A stretch of DNA of 64,000 bases, taken from NCBI GenBank assembly GCA_946811695.1, contig OX328123.1, positions 125,860,318 to 125,924,317 on the forward strand, given 5' to 3'. This document shows positions 11,691 to 26,246 of this stretch, in pieces. Below the pieces are notes generated by a model. The model was not told the DNA's origin, made no database searches, and saw only the letters and a program-made list of their open reading frames with translations. Numbering within the stretch: position 1 is the first letter of the stretch; each line of letters begins with the position of its first letter. The stretch is from Gonocerus acuteangulatus. Taxonomy: Eukaryota; Arthropoda; Insecta; Hemiptera; Coreidae. The translations under genes were made by a program, and so were the position numbers.

Positions 11691-12591
11691 TGGTGCCTAT
11701 AACTGTGTTGCTATTGGACCTATGAACTCAGTTTGACTATAAACAAATCCCAGGGGCAGTCATTAAGTGTTTTTGGGTATTAATCTAGAAAACCCATGTT
11801 TCTCGCATGGTCAATGTATGTTGCCTGTTCCCGTGTTGGAAAACCATCTGCTCTGTTTATTTACGCGTCAGGTAATGAAAGAAAAAATATCGTTTACCAT
11901 TAAGTGCTACAATAAAAATTAAACTTAATTTAGAATAAGTAAAAATAAAATGAAATATAATAAGTAGGTATCATAATAAGAAATCTGATATTGTAATTTT
12001 GATTGTGATTTTTTAGTGACTATTAAAAGAATTTTAAGTGTTTTATAATTTTTATTTTTTGACATAATGTAATTGTTGACTTATTAAGCTTCTTTTTTCT
12101 TTTCTTTTTTATCTTACTAGCTGACCCGGTGTCCCAAATAGCAGAATAATTATTAAAAAAAAATAAAAATTAATGAATCGACTGTTAGGCGTTACGAAGT
12201 TCGCCGGGTCAGCTAGTAGTAAATAAAACTAAATTTTAAAATCAAAATGAGTTTTTGGCTTGAATTTAAAGCCTCATCAGGGCTATGAGTAGAGGACGAA
12301 TTTATCCATCTTCATTTGGCCTCAATCACTTATATATCACTCATGAAGCGACTTCAAAACTGATCAGATCTTCCTCTCTGTGAAGACATAAAATTCAAGA
12401 CAAATTGTTGCTAATAAAATCTAATTTTTAATTTAAAATGTAGTTGTATTAACTACTAGGACTGAACCCCAATTATCTCTGCACAAAATCCTGTATATAT
12501 TTTATTCACCCATGTAGAAGAGGCAATACTTGTACCAAAGGACAAAATATACCTTACAAATTAAAAGTTTTGAATATCGAAAATGATAATA

Positions 12592-13334
12592 CAGTAGACT
12601 CTTCCTAATTTGGTGTCACCAGGAGAGGGGTAAAGTCGGATTAGAGAAAACGCCGGATGAGAATTCAGTCAGAAGCGGTAACTTATGTATTTGAAAAAAC
12701 TTATTATTCGAAGATATGTAATATGTAACATTTTTAATATTGCATATTTATGTAAAATTTAGGCGCCGAATTATAAATAAATTCAAAATATGTAAATCCT
12801 TGCTGGTGTATTATTTAAAAGCCCATATACATGTCAATGTTTCAAGGAATAAAAACACGTAGACAGGCTGTCCAGCCGTAGGTGCCTTAGTAGAAACATT
12901 TATCTTCTAAGTAGAAACAAATGTTCCTGCCTCTAAAACAAAACATGCCTTCTTTGACTTCCATTCGATGAATTACCGCAAAACAAATGTTTGGCTAGGA
13001 AGGGAGGAAGGGAAGGTTTTCTAGGAATCCTCGAGCAGGTCTAGCTCCGGCAAGTTCGAAGATCCGTCAATCATCTTCTCAGAGACTGCCAGATTAGATA
13101 GAGTGACAGGTAAGAGATCACTGGATTAGAGAAAGCGACGGATAAGAGACCACCAGATTAGAGAGAGTGATGGATAAGAGACCGCTGGATTAGAGAGAGT
13201 GACGGATAAGAGACCACTAGATTAGAGAGAGCGATGGATAAGAGACCGCTGGATTAGAGAGAGCAACGGATAAGAGACCGCTGGATTAGAGAGAGTGACG
13301 GATAAGAGAACACCGGATAAGGGAGAGTCTACTG
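12592..13334. mobile_element. pogo/Tigger-type MITE
   Basis: The terminal inverted repeats begin CAGTAGACTCTTCCTAAT on the left and CAGTAGACTCTCCCTTAT on the right (minus strand). Both are flanked by TA, as expected for pogo elements. No transposase remains. The right third is the minisatellite at 13080-13334. Confidence 0.8.
13080..13334. repeat. Minisatellite of about 32 bp, seven or eight copies
   Basis: The unit reads approximately gattagagagagtgacggat followed by aagagaccgctg, with a few differences per copy. The last copy merges into the terminal inverted repeat of the pogo-type MITE, so the array appears to have grown from the element's own end. Confidence 0.85.
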
Positions 13335-13591
13335 TAATTGAAAAGTGACCATATTATATCCACTTATTCCTTTATCAGGTGGAAAGTCAACAAATGTTTG
13401 GCGAATGGTCTTTAACGATTAAAATCAACTGGCTGGTTTGCAAATTGTTATTAGCTTCAGTTATGACTTGGCCCAGATAGGAGAAGATTCTCTTGCACAC
13501 TGTGGCTGTAAATATTCTAAGTTTTAGCTACTGCTAAGGCACTAAAGATGTGAAACATGTCGAGCAGGAATTAAAGAATTATTTTTATTAA

Positions 13592-13905
13592 TTAACACTT
13601 TCGCTGCGAGGGTCCTTCCAGACTAACGACCCTACCTGCTTACGAGTGTCCCTTCGGAAGGACACTCCATTACTTTTCTCTTTCGATTCAAAAGGCTCGT
13701 AAATGGAGGGGATTCACTTTTACAGCTCCAGGTAAAGACAGTTGCCTTCAGTATTTTTTGGGCTTTCCAACAGTGATTTCCATTTTCAAATTGTCTGACT
13801 GGAAGATTTTTTATGAAAAAAAAAGTCTACATGATAAATTCAAACAAAAAATGCACCCGTTACTGAGGTATTCCCAAACAATGATAGCCACAGCAAACAT
13901 GTTAA
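13592..13905. mobile_element. TTAA-flanked (piggyBac-like) MITE, copy 1
   Basis: TTAA lies at both ends, with terminal CACTTTCGCTGCG on the left and an inverted 'cagcaaacatg' remnant on the right. A closely similar copy at 34219-34543 has better preserved ends. Internal hairpin gtgtcccttcggaaggacac at about 13648-13667. No ORF. Confidence 0.75.
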
Positions 13906-14084
13906 TGTATTTTCATTTGTTGCCCTTCCCCCTGATAAATAAATAAATTAAAAATGGTTTATATGTCACGTTGGGCTTAGGTAGGAAATGTTAAAAGGAA
14001 ACATTGGTCTATTAAATATGAACACAGCATTTACAAAAAAAGAGACAACATAATTAGTGAACACAACAAACTTTAAGAAATTAT

Positions 14085-16428
14085 ATTTTGCAGTTGCCTT
14101 TATTCAATATAATATTTATATCAGCCAACAAAGTCATAAAATTTGACTAAACTATAATTTTTCCTTAAAAGAATTTGAAACACTAAAGTATTTATGAAAT
14201 TTCTTTCATAATATAATATTATAATTCTAAAGATAGTTTTTTTTTTGTTGTTTTATTTTTTCTTTCTATCATAAGTGTGCATGCATTTCTTAGTGAGTCA
14301 CAACACCAATTTTACATGTTTAAATTAGACAAAAATAGAATTTCCCTCATGGAGACAGTTATTGAACATTTACACAGATACGTTTTGCATTTGCGTAAGT
14401 ACAAGAAGATAATAGTTATGACATAAAAACATAATGGTACAACATACTCCATACTTTCATTTCTACTGAACAGTTAATATTCAACTGAGGTTCGGGGTTG
14501 GCAAGGATCTCCTTTTGATATTTTGGCACATATTGTAACTAAAAGATGAGAGAGATTTTGCTCTAACTGCGAGTAGTTTCATTATATGTAAGTATGTACT
14601 TATTTTTATATTATATAAATACATGCCTCCGAAACTCAGGTACAGTTTGACTCTATTACATAACTTCCTCAAAACAGAAAATAAAATAATTTACTCTTCT
14701 TTCTTTGTATATATTCAGTCTTAGTTTTCTCCTTTTCTAGATTACTTGGAGCACTGTCTTTTCATTTGAATTCTTCATTTGAAGATATTAATTTTTTTTT
14801 TTGTATTGTTATATAATTAAATAAAGCTGCAATAAAATTTTAATTATTTTCATTAAAAACTTAAATATAAATAATATCTTTGTATACACCTAATAAATGA
14901 TTCGCATGGATATTTTTTATTTCTTTTCATAATGTTTTCAAATGGAAAATTTACTTTGATGTCAAGCACAAATACTATATCTGTGTTTCGGACTTATCGA
15001 AACAATGATGACACATTTTCCTATGCTTAAACACTCTTTATGTGATCAGTTAAGTAAAGCCATGAATTCATTAAGCACCATAAATGTCCAACCCCCTCTT
15101 CATAATTGACTAATCTTTCCAACAATTATAAATAAGCATTTCCTCTTTCCTTAAAAAATATTAGATAAATACCACATTTATAAATATATTTATATAGATA
15201 ATATGTAAGATATTTTAATATATTTCTAATAGGGTCATACAATATAAACATATTTGTTTAAACATATATATATTTTCACATGTTCTAAATTTCTCTTACT
15301 CTATTGACTAAGAAAACACTGTTTACATTTATAAGGGTTTTATTTCACTATTTCTCACAAGTTGTATTGCGACATAAAAGATCAAATAACATCGAACATT
15401 GCTAAGGTGTAATATTGGTAGTGAAGATAATCTTTGAGAGGTAAATGCTGGAAAGGTTTTTAAAAATGTTGAGTATTTATATTGAAAAAATAAAGAAAAG
15501 ACAAAATATAAACAGAGAATTTAAAATTTTAAAGCTCTTGTGCTCAGTAAACAAATTAATAAAATAAAACATACTAAGTACATATGTAATACGTTAATTG
15601 AAATGTTGAACACATAAAATTTAAAAACATAGCATATAATATAATTATTACTTTGCAAAGTCTCTTTCATTAAGTTTGATCTTAATAATTACATTGTGGT
15701 AATATCGGTTTAATAATACAATAAAACCCTCGAGTAGAGCCTTTTTCTAGTTTTCTGCTGACATTTGCGAGGGGTTCATTTGTCCATTTTTTTTTAATTT
15801 TTTTTAACGCATTCACATAAAAATTAAAAAAAAAAATTTTCTAATATAAAATATTATATCTTGAAAGCTCATTATGTAATTTTTGAAATATGACAAAGAT
15901 TGTCAGAAAACATTTTTAAAGTAAATTGTTTATGATTGATGATAAAATAAATGGACGGCAGTTCCTGATCCCAAATGAAGAGTATTAGAAAAATAGTAAT
16001 ATATTTTAAAGAAATATTTTAAATTCTGTCTTCTGGTTGTTTATTATGCCTATAAATGGACCCCTAGCAAATACTTTCTGTAAGAATTACTTTAATCTTG
16101 AAAATAGAATATGTTTTCCATTCATGAAAATATTTATTTGATATTTCAGCACTGAGCACAGTCTTCATTTTCGTGTTAAAACCAATATTAAACATTGAAT
16201 AATCATTGAATTATTATAAAAGCTATGAGGGACTATTTAGGCTTTCCTATGAAACGTTTAAGTAAAAGCATTACCACGAAGAGTGGCATGATCTCATTCA
16301 ATAAAATTCACCTCGGATCTTGATCTAATAAAGGAATTTCCACGATCAGAACTAAAACCACTCAAACAGACTTGATCAGTCGGACATGAGTGGAAGGGAG
16401 AAGCCAGTATTATTTCCCAGGGAAGTGC
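14085..16428 (-). other. IA-2: Probable 3' UTR of the IA-2 gene
   Basis: This AT-rich stretch follows the stop codon directly. It shows none of the interspersed repeat families that fill the rest of the window, which fits transcribed sequence. An AATAAA on the minus strand (14099-14104) is followed downstream by a GT-rich run. No internal ORF is supported. The transcript end is inferred. Confidence 0.5.
14099..14104 (-). terminator. Candidate poly(A) signal AATAAA
   Basis: The plus strand reads tttatt, so the minus strand reads AATAAA. About 25 bases downstream on the minus strand there is 'gtttgttgtgttc', a suitable GT-rich downstream element. Other AATAAA-like words occur in this AT-rich region. 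Confidence 0.4.
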
Positions 16429-16645
16429 TTAGGGTTGTTGTGGAAGGAGTTTGAGTATGGCCTGCACCTCGTCAGCCACCGCCTGAAGGACAAACTGGAA
16501 CTGCTGCTTGGTGGCCACAGCACCCGCACGCTGGTCTCGAATGTGCTCTAATGTCGCTCCAACATCTATTTCCTTTGCTCCTTTTGCTATTCTGTTCAAT
16601 ACCATGTCCAGAAGCACATACGCTCCACTCCTTCCAACACCATCA
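16429..16645 (-). CDS. IA-2: IA-2 coding exon 21 (P-loop and C-terminus, stop TAA)
   Basis: 217 nt after tttag. It completes [19 protein letters not shown], then [17 protein letters not shown], and ends [14 protein letters not shown]. The C-terminus matches the usual IA-2 end to within a few residues. Confidence 0.97.
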
Positions 16646-19600
16646 CTAAAAACATAATTTTGATGTTGAAAAAACTAAAAACTACTTGTATTACAGGATA
16701 AGATATCAAGGGAGCATTTGTAAAACTAAACCGAATTATTTTGGGGCCTTTAATCTTGAGCAATGAACTTAAAAAGATTTGAAGGAACAATATCATCTGA
16801 GCATAAAATGCTTATCCCTGTAGTGATTCAAGAAGCTTAGAATAGAAACTGTAACAATTGCCCCTTCAATGGCATCTAAAAGAAAAAACAAATTATAAAA
16901 ATACAAAATCTGTTGAAATTACAAGAAGAACTTAAAAATGAAAAGGTATGAATGAGGCAGACTAGTGCCACTGATATGTCCTAATACAACCGTAATATAC
17001 GGGGCCCACTTAATCCTCATCTGAAATTTGATGAAATAAGGAAATCCTGTAACCCAATGGCAGAGTTAATATAATGAAATACCATTAAAGAAGTAATTAC
17101 CTGCAATGAACTACAATAGGGCATGATCTTCCACGGAACGACTTGTTAACTTTCCTGAAAAATAAAATTAAATGTGTCATTATGCATTGTAATGATATTT
17201 CTTTCACTGTCAAAATTATTCTTTCATGCATTTATATTGATAAATGATGTAAATATAATAAAAAATTGTTTCAAAATTAATTTTGACCCAGTTTATTTCT
17301 TCATACTATCTACATGCAATGACAAGGCTAAAAAAATAGCCTTTCAGATTCGTTTTCACTACTTTATTTGAAATGTTTCATTTGTCAAACATGTTTTGTA
17401 GGTTCGACGCTATCTCTTCAGAGTTGATTTTGTGCAAATGAAGAGCCCCTGAGCAAGTAAATGCTCAAGCTGCTAGCAAAGTTACCAAGTAGTGCTCAAA
17501 CTATGAAAGTAAGTGACTATTTACAAATATAAGTGAGATATTTTTTATGAGTTTACACAGATGAAGGGAGTTATTATTTAATGAAAGTATACCAATCATA
17601 GTAATAAAATTACTTTTGATAATATAATTATAGCATATTTAGCAATATGTCCATTTTAATACTAATATCTGTTGGTAATTTCTTCATTATAATTTATCTT
17701 AAAATTGGCAGGAAAATAGTAGTTACTATGTTAATGAGACTTAACTAATGTACTCTCCAAATGTACAGATGTTAAATATTATTATTAAATTTTAACGTCC
17801 ATTTATTATTAACTACGAGTTTTAGGATGGGTTATCTATAGGTTACCACCCTTTTCTAGCCAGGATAGGGCTGATGCCTTTTCTTTTTTCTAAAGAAAAG
17901 CCACCACTCCTTGTGGGAATCGAACCCACGACCCTTTAGGACGGAGTGTTAAGTGCTCACGCCTTAACGCTCACGGCCACCGGGCCTCCTCAGATGTTAA
18001 ATAAACGTATTACTAAAATAAAAAAATAAAAAATGGTAATGATCATTTTTGTTTATTCAATGTTGCCTAACAGTCTGAATAAATTTAACTGTCATGAAAA
18101 CTTTAATTTTAAAAGACTAGTTAAACTGCACTTTGTACTGATAACATTTCAAGGAGCAAGTTGTCTCCATTGCAAAACTCCTAAAAATAAAAAAAAAATA
18201 ATATATATACATAGCTCTGACAGATAATTTAAAAACATTCTTTTAACAATAGTTACCTTCTGAATTCTAAAAGCGGCTTGGTATTACTGGGTATTCCGCT
18301 TTCCGGCCAGGACATGAAGTGAAATTGTGTGACAGTTCGGGTCTCCCCAGTTTTCAAATTTTTCAAGTAGAAACTCCGCACAAGGTAGTCATCACACCAA
18401 ATGTGCTCGCTCACTAAATGTACCTATGAACAAATCAAAATATTTTAACTTTTATTATAATTGTAACTTCAGTTAATTACATTCAATCCAATTCATCTAT
18501 CAAAAATCCCCGTGATATATCACGAGTACCAATTACTTCATCAGTAAACAACAATATAATGCTCGGATAAACAAGTGCCTTTGGCATTATAAACGGGAGG
18601 GGGATTTTTCTTTTTTAATGCAATTTCAATTTTATGATCTTAAATGGCATTTAACAAGAAGTATAGCCTCCTCTGGCTTTAATAACTGCTTCCAATCTTA
18701 TTGGCATACTAAAAAAAAGCTCCTTAATGAAATTTTGGGGGATATTGTCCAACTCTTCTAATGAAGAAGGGAAATGACTTTGGCATTTCAAGGGTAGTAG
18801 GAGAGGAATCCCATGGAAGAAACTTCCTTTTAAGTTTGTCCCACACATGTTCGATTTGATTGAGCTCTAGACTTCTTACGGGCCGATACCTGTTTTGTTC
18901 AGATACTCGGAAACCCCCCCCCTTTTTGCTGCCTTATGCGGCCAAATTTTATGATGCGCAAACAATGCTTCTGGGCCAATTAAAGGCATATAAGGCACTT
19001 AATGATCTTGTAATATAATTTTCACATGTCTTAAAGCATTCAAGGCCCCTTCTTTGATTGGAACACACATGATACAAGCCTCCCAAGAAATGTCGCCCCA
19101 GAACATGATGGAGTCTTCTCTAAATGCCATAGTTCCTAATTCACATCATAGACAGATCGTATTGTTCTCCAGGTCTTGAAACTCATTCATGACCATCTGG
19201 ACTGTTAAGGCCCACTCTCATCTCATTAGTGAAGAGGATATTTTTCCATTCATCTTTAGTACAAGATAGGCGTTTCCTTGCAAACCTCTTCTCCTAATGG
19301 TTGATTCTGATATTATCCTGCGAACACCACTAACCAATTTTCTAATGCCAGAAGTAGTGGAAAGGCGGTCCCTGATCCCTTGCAATAAAACGGTCTTAGA
19401 TGGGGTTACTTTTGGACGTCTTGATTGTGGCTCCCAGTCTCTCTGTATCCAATTATGGCATTTGAAATTGCAGAATAACGAAAATCAAGGTGATTAGTGA
19501 TGTAAAACAACATCATTCACGTAATTCATACAGGATTCATACATTATGAAGAATAATTATTCTCAATGAATCATCAAAACTTAAATGACTTATTATTACA

Positions 19601-19814
19601 AGAATAGAACCAATAATAAAAATTAAGAGTGAACTTCATGTACGGATAATATAAAATGTAAAAACAGAATGAAAGCTGGTTTCAAATCAATCAACAAAAC
19701 GTTTAATCCTTCCTTTGTTGACAAGCAGTGAGTAACTATCAATAATCCTTAATGTTTCTCATGAGACTCATCCTGCTACTATAAATAAAATAAAACATGG
19801 ATTAGCCTCTTAAA

Positions 19815-19863
<49 letters not shown>

Positions 19864-22800
19864 TCTTGCGATTTTTTTAAACAGGGAGTGTATATACACA
19901 TACAAAATCGAACAACCTGTGAATTGTGTGAAGGAAAGTCCACATTTTTTGCCAGCACTTGGAGATTGTGTCATTGGGTTTTTGTTCCCATGAATGAAAT
20001 TAGAGAAATGGAGCCAATGAAAAAAATAAGGTACATTTTCTATACTAAAGAAATTTAGAATAACAGAGGTTATTTTAGTTTGTTTTAGAATTTAGGGAAG
20101 TAAAGATTGCCTTAATTATATTAGATATAATGAAATTCTGTAGTTGGAGTAATAAACTAAAAGTACAACTTACTTCATAAACATGATATAGTTCTGAACC
20201 TTCTTCTGGCCAGTAGTGGTAACAGAGTGGTGAATCTGCCTCGCCTAATCTAGTCAGCATAACAATAGCAACACATCCTTGTTCCCATACCATCTGCCAG
20301 AGATCAGGGGTAGTGTGTGGTAGCGGTCCTTGAGTTACGATATATGCAGGGTTCCGGGGATCATGGTCGGTCTGAAGAGCCAACATTAAAAAGTAGAAGT
20401 TATTAGAGTTAGAATAAATCATTTTCTCTCACTTTTGATAAAACCATTTACCAATAAATGTCCTTGATGTACCTTTGCATAGAATTGATTTAGCTTCATT
20501 ACTTGAAAATATTCATGACTCACAAGAACTGCATCCTCAGTACAGTTCTATAATCTGCTTATGCCTTAAGGGGGTATACTAACTTGTAACTTTTTTGTTC
20601 ACAATTTTTTTTATGGGCTAAAATTCTTCGTTAACTAATCAAAAATGATATCCAAGAGTGTTTATATGAAGAAACTTTTTTTAAATGGGCAAAAGGGGAA
20701 GGTCCGGTGTGCCCCAGTGTCATGAAACTAGTTACATTCTGTAATGGAAAACTGCATAAAGATGAAAAATAAAGTGGACAAAAAATATGATTTTCCAAGT
20801 GAAGTCCTGTTGCCGAGTGAACGCAATCCTGAATTGAGGATAATTTTTTAAGCGAGCTTCGATGGGCCCCTTTTTAATTGTTGTTTTTTTTTTGTCCTCC
20901 ATTAACACATTTCAAAATTAAAACCCATTTTTGTCTTTATTACAAGAAATTATTTATTATATTTAATAAAAAATTAAATAGGAAAAAAAAGTGAACATTT
21001 CAGAACAATCAACTTTAAAATCGTTTTCTCAAAACTATGTTTTTCAAATCGGGCGATACTCTGGCATCTTCAATTTTTGCCAGATTAACTTCAAATTTTA
21101 ACTGCAGGTTCCTAATGATATTTTCTAGTAAAGTATATAGGATTTTTTCTATTCGTTATTATAACGATTTTATGACCGATTTTGAATGGATTTTTTAATA
21201 ATATAAAATGAATGATTGTTCACCATTTTCAAAAAAAAGTAATATTTCTTAAAAATCCTGCGTACTTAACTAGATTTGACTTTCTTCTTTCGAAATAATT
21301 TTAGTTTCTCATTCTGGATTAAAAATTGCCGCCTGAAGACCATCGCCTGCAGAGAGTTTCCGTTCATTAGACAGAGAGCCGCCATTTTTTTTTGGAAACT
21401 TTAATATCCCATGTAGAACGTTTGATATAAAGAATTGAAAAATATTAATTTATTTGTTATTTATAAATTCAAGAAAATTACTTTGATTTTGATCACACAA
21501 GGTAGTATTACCCCTTAAGTATATTGAAAAATCGAAAAAAAGAACCTTGTTTATTATATTATGTTACAGCTTTTAATATAAACCTAAAAGTGGTATTTTG
21601 AGTAAAATACTGTCTATTAACTTTATTTCCTAATAGCACATAAAAAATATATTTAATGAGGAGGATTGCTCAGAGATTATAAAAATCAGTCCCATAACAG
21701 GCCACGAGGGCCCTGTGGGGCAGATACTATAGAGGTATCTGATTCATGACCATACGGCACACTAGGGAGATAGTGTGGTCAGTACTATGCTCTGGCCGCC
21801 TGATTTTCCCCTTGGCTGCTTCGACTGCTAGAGTCATTAGCACCTAAGGTACCCATTATTAAATTAATTAAAGGCTGGGTTGGCCTAGGGGCGGTCAGGG
21901 AGGCCGGATTCAACCCACAAACGAAGATACTAGAAGAAAAAATCTTTAGTGCTTGCTCGGGATTTAAACTCAGGTCCTCCAACTTACTAGTCCAGTGCTC
22001 TACCACTGAGCTAACCTTGCCCCCTCTCAGTGATAATAAGACTCCTTAAACAATTTTCTTATTAGTAATTGTGTCTTTTTCTTGTACAGAGTAATTATTA
22101 TTGTATTTTATTATTATTTTGTAATTGTCAACATTGTCTCTTGGGTAACTGGATGAGTGTGGTTCAATCATGTGATAATTAAGTCCTATACTGTGCTTTG
22201 CCTAATAAAGAACTCATTCTGATCTCTTATTCTCATCCTGTTCTTGTCTGTTTCATATTCTAATCTATTAAAAATATACATAAGTTTGGCAGTACACAAT
22301 TGCATTAATAACAGAAAGAGGAAAGCATTAATTTAAAAACAGGATTCAACACAATACTCACAATTGTTGATGCATTTATATAATCTGACCCAGTAATGTT
22401 GGAGAGTTCATTCAATACAACTCGTGCATGATCATAAGGCAGAGCGTGGGGATATCTGTTTTTCTGCAAATTCTCTGGCTGAACAGAATTAAATTTATTG
22501 TTAGTCATCAACACAAATTAATATCCATGAGAAATATTTACTAATTTTGCCTAGTTTACTAACTCTTTGTGCAATGGTCGTCGCTGAGGGATCTGCTTCG
22601 TAAGCACACAGGGCAGTCCACTCTGATTCCAATCTGTCCTTGTTCTTCAAATGTTCCTCCATATATGACTGCAGGTGAAACATTATGTACTCAAAGTTTA
22701 TTCACATACAATTAAGAACTCATATTCCATGACTAAAATTACTTACAAGGACCATTTGACCAGTAGTTACATCCATATTTGTCAGGGCAGGTTCTTCACT

Positions 22801-23367
22801 CCTGGAATTTATTTAACTAAATTAAATTTTTTATAAAACAATTTTTTTTTTTTAGTATCACCTCAGTAAGAGATCAAAACTGCCAGTCTCAACCAGTGCC
22901 TCACAATTCCAGCTGATAAATTATGTTTTTTTGTTGTTCTTATTTTCATAGAAATTGTAAATTTTCTTTTTTTTTTTTTAAATTGAAAGCCAGTTTGGTG
23001 ACCACCTGCCGAACTATAACAGTGTAATAGACTATGAGATGATTGATAATGCAGAATGAGTATGATTAGATTAAAAAGCCCATAATATAAAACGTTTGTC
23101 ATCTTAATCTGTTTTTTGTAAAGCATATCCAAGTCTGATAAAAATAAAAGTTTATTTATTTATTTTTTTTTTTATGTTTGTTTACATTAAATCTTTAACT
23201 GATATTGAGGATGCCGCCTTTGTATAAAAAATAATTGTAAAAAAAAAAGTTATTACTATTATTATTATAGGAGAAGACCTTTTAAATTCGCTATCATGAA
23301 ATAATTGTAGAGAAATATCTTCAAATCTTTATCGATCCTACCTTAGAAACTGAAAATGATATATTGT

Positions 23368-23433
<66 letters not shown>

Positions 23434-26182
23434 TTGTGTGCCTGTTAACACAATAGCAGCCGCAATTATTGTTTGTTTCTTTGACTTCCAAGGATTTTGT
23501 TATTATCCACATCAAGTTAGATAGTAGTAGTAGATAGTTGTCCAGAAAGAGACTGAACCTGCTGCTGTACAACCAAACCATAGTGAGGTCAGTAGAAGAA
23601 AAATGATCCAAACTAATGGGTAACTAATTGAAATCATTAGACGGGCCTCAATTTGGTAAAAAGCAGTTTTCATGTCCAATTTAGACCCAAGAAATGATCA
23701 CGTTATTAGCATGCTCAAATAATGGAATTAAACATTTGCCCAATTAATAGTTATACGACAACATTCATCAACACACACACACACACAGTACCAAACAAGC
23801 TAGCTATTATAATTGACATTTTTACAAAAGCTACTGCTAACTAAAGTACAAACACAACATTCAAATACTTTACTCCAAATCAATTCTTTCCTTCTTGAAT
23901 ATTTTTAATCCTTTTGGATCTCTATTTTCATGCATACATCCTTCTCGTAAAATCTTGTTGTCGGGGTAGGAATATTAAGAACATTACAATTTGGATTTCA
24001 GGCTGGAGAAATAACAAGAAAAGTTTTTGAGACAAAGTATTTCTACGAATTTAAAACTTCAAAATATTCTGTGACCATTACCTTTCTTCTCTTTTGATAA
24101 GCAACCACTTTCTTTTAAATGTTTTTGCAGGATTATAATACGATGCCCAAATTTATCCAGATTAAACCATTTTGGCAAAAACTGCTTTAAAATTTGTTAA
24201 TGTGTTGAAAAAAAAAATAAATAAAAAATAAGTTCCTTATAAACAAGAACAGTTATTAGAGGAATTTCTTAAGGAATGTTACTATTGAGGTTGCATTTAT
24301 ATAAAATTTTTTGAAAAATCTCTTCAATTCTTCATGAATCCTTCCTAGTAATATTAAAAATATTCATATATAGATGTATAAGAATACATAACAACTCAAT
24401 AAATGAGTTTCTAAACCAGCAAAATCATTTTATCTGTAGAGAGAGGAAATTATTACAGACCCAAATTATTAAATTGGCAATTATTTTTGTTTCCTTGCTA
24501 TGAAAGTCGATATATATATATATATTAAGACCAACTAATGTGAAAGATGTGTTATCAAATAAGCCTTTTCAGATTATTATCGGAGAGGGGGGGGGTACTC
24601 AGGCACGGAATTATTTTGTATTACAAATTGAGTCACCTGATAATAACAAATAATATATTTTCGTTCTTGTTCAACAAAACGAGCTATACATGTATTCAAA
24701 AATAAGAACAAAAAAAAATTAAAGACATAAACTTTATATATGTTTTCGCTTTTCAAGCTGAAGCAGCCCCAGCAATGTGGCATAACTAACCACATAAATT
24801 AACTACTTATGTGGAAATTACATAAATTAACTAAAATTGGAGAGTCAATGTGACAGCTTTAAAAGAAGGAAATGATAGGCTGTCAGGTTGACGATACAAC
24901 TTCAGACATACAACCTTCAACCAAATATTATTTCAACAAAAAGTGTCAATAACTCAGGACCAATAAAAGAAAAGCTGTTAGCCCTAAAGCCCAATCCATC
25001 CAATAAAAGAAAAGCTTGTGTATTCACGAAAGGAGCTTTGTAGTCACTTCTCTACCTTCTGTGTCTAAATGTCTACTGAAGCTGGTTCATGCGCCTAATC
25101 TAATATTCAAACAATTTGTAGAGGTTTGTCAAAGAAACAACATTTAAAACAGGTTAGCAGCCCAATTTTACTAACAGTACAACAACTTGATGCACATCAA
25201 AATATTATAATACATAGTTAAAATATCCACTGTATTAAAATTAATATGTTATGATGATATTAGTGGCTGATTGTTACTCTAAAACATTTATTAGACTCTG
25301 TTACTAAAGAGCTGTTATCTATTCATTCCCATGCACATGTAAAAATCCGAAGGTTGTGTTAAACTAATGTAGAAAAGCAATATATTCAGTACGGCATTAA
25401 GCAACTCCAGAATATTTTTGTATCTGGATAACACGCTAGGTTTCACCAACTACTTTCTAGAATTCTAATAATAAAATGCAGATTTCATACTTCTATAATA
25501 ATTATTTTTAAATGCATCTATTAAATAAGCTATTCCATGTGTACATCAATACTTCCTTATAATTTTTTTCTTTTATGAAGAGTGTAATTTTACTTATTAG
25601 TTAAGTATAAAATGCAATACTATTTTTCTGCACTATGAACGTCATTTGCTTGGGATTGTGATGCATAGGGTAACTGGATTTACCATGAAGAAGTAGATGA
25701 CCTGGAAGATGGGCTATCTTTGTCGCTTTCTTTGCTCAGGCTTGTAATTCTTTGTGCTGGGGCACTCTCTTGCTGGCTCGGTGTTTTAGTTGACATTCTT
25801 GCTCGACATAAATCCTGACACATATAATACAATTAATTTGTTTGAATTATTATTTTATTTAAACTTTAACGTCCATTATTATTAACTACGAATTTTGGGA
25901 TGGGTTATCTATAGGTTACCACCCTTTTCTAGCCAGGATAGGGCTGATGCATTATTTTTTAACTCATCGAACTAGCCTAGGTATTTTGGAGACAATCTGC
26001 TCCTCGTTGGAGCACTTTACCCATAACTGAACAAGAGAGGGTTTTTGATCACTCTTTCTGTCTGATACCATGGGCGTTTATAAGGGAGAGAACTGCAGCC
26101 TCCCCAATTTTTTTATTTCATCAGTAAAAATGTGTCATAAAAAACTCAAAAATAAATTAAATAAGATCACCTAGTTCAAAAA

Positions 26183-26246
<64 letters not shown>

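Larger units (their letters stand above)
10418..12217 (+). mobile_element. Helitron B, with a nested SINE
   Basis: It starts tctattatataaaaatga directly after Helitron A and ends ttcgccgggtcagctagt, a canonical CTAG-T terminus preceded by a hairpin (actagctgacccgg at 12117 pairs with the end). A SINE-1 copy interrupts it at 10636-10995. A segment of about 170 bases (11742-11915) is absent from copy A. Confidence 0.85.

Noticed and set aside
23321..23611. 96-codon ORF on the minus strand
   Set aside because: Runs through a TG/TA microsatellite and a repeat relic; no domain.
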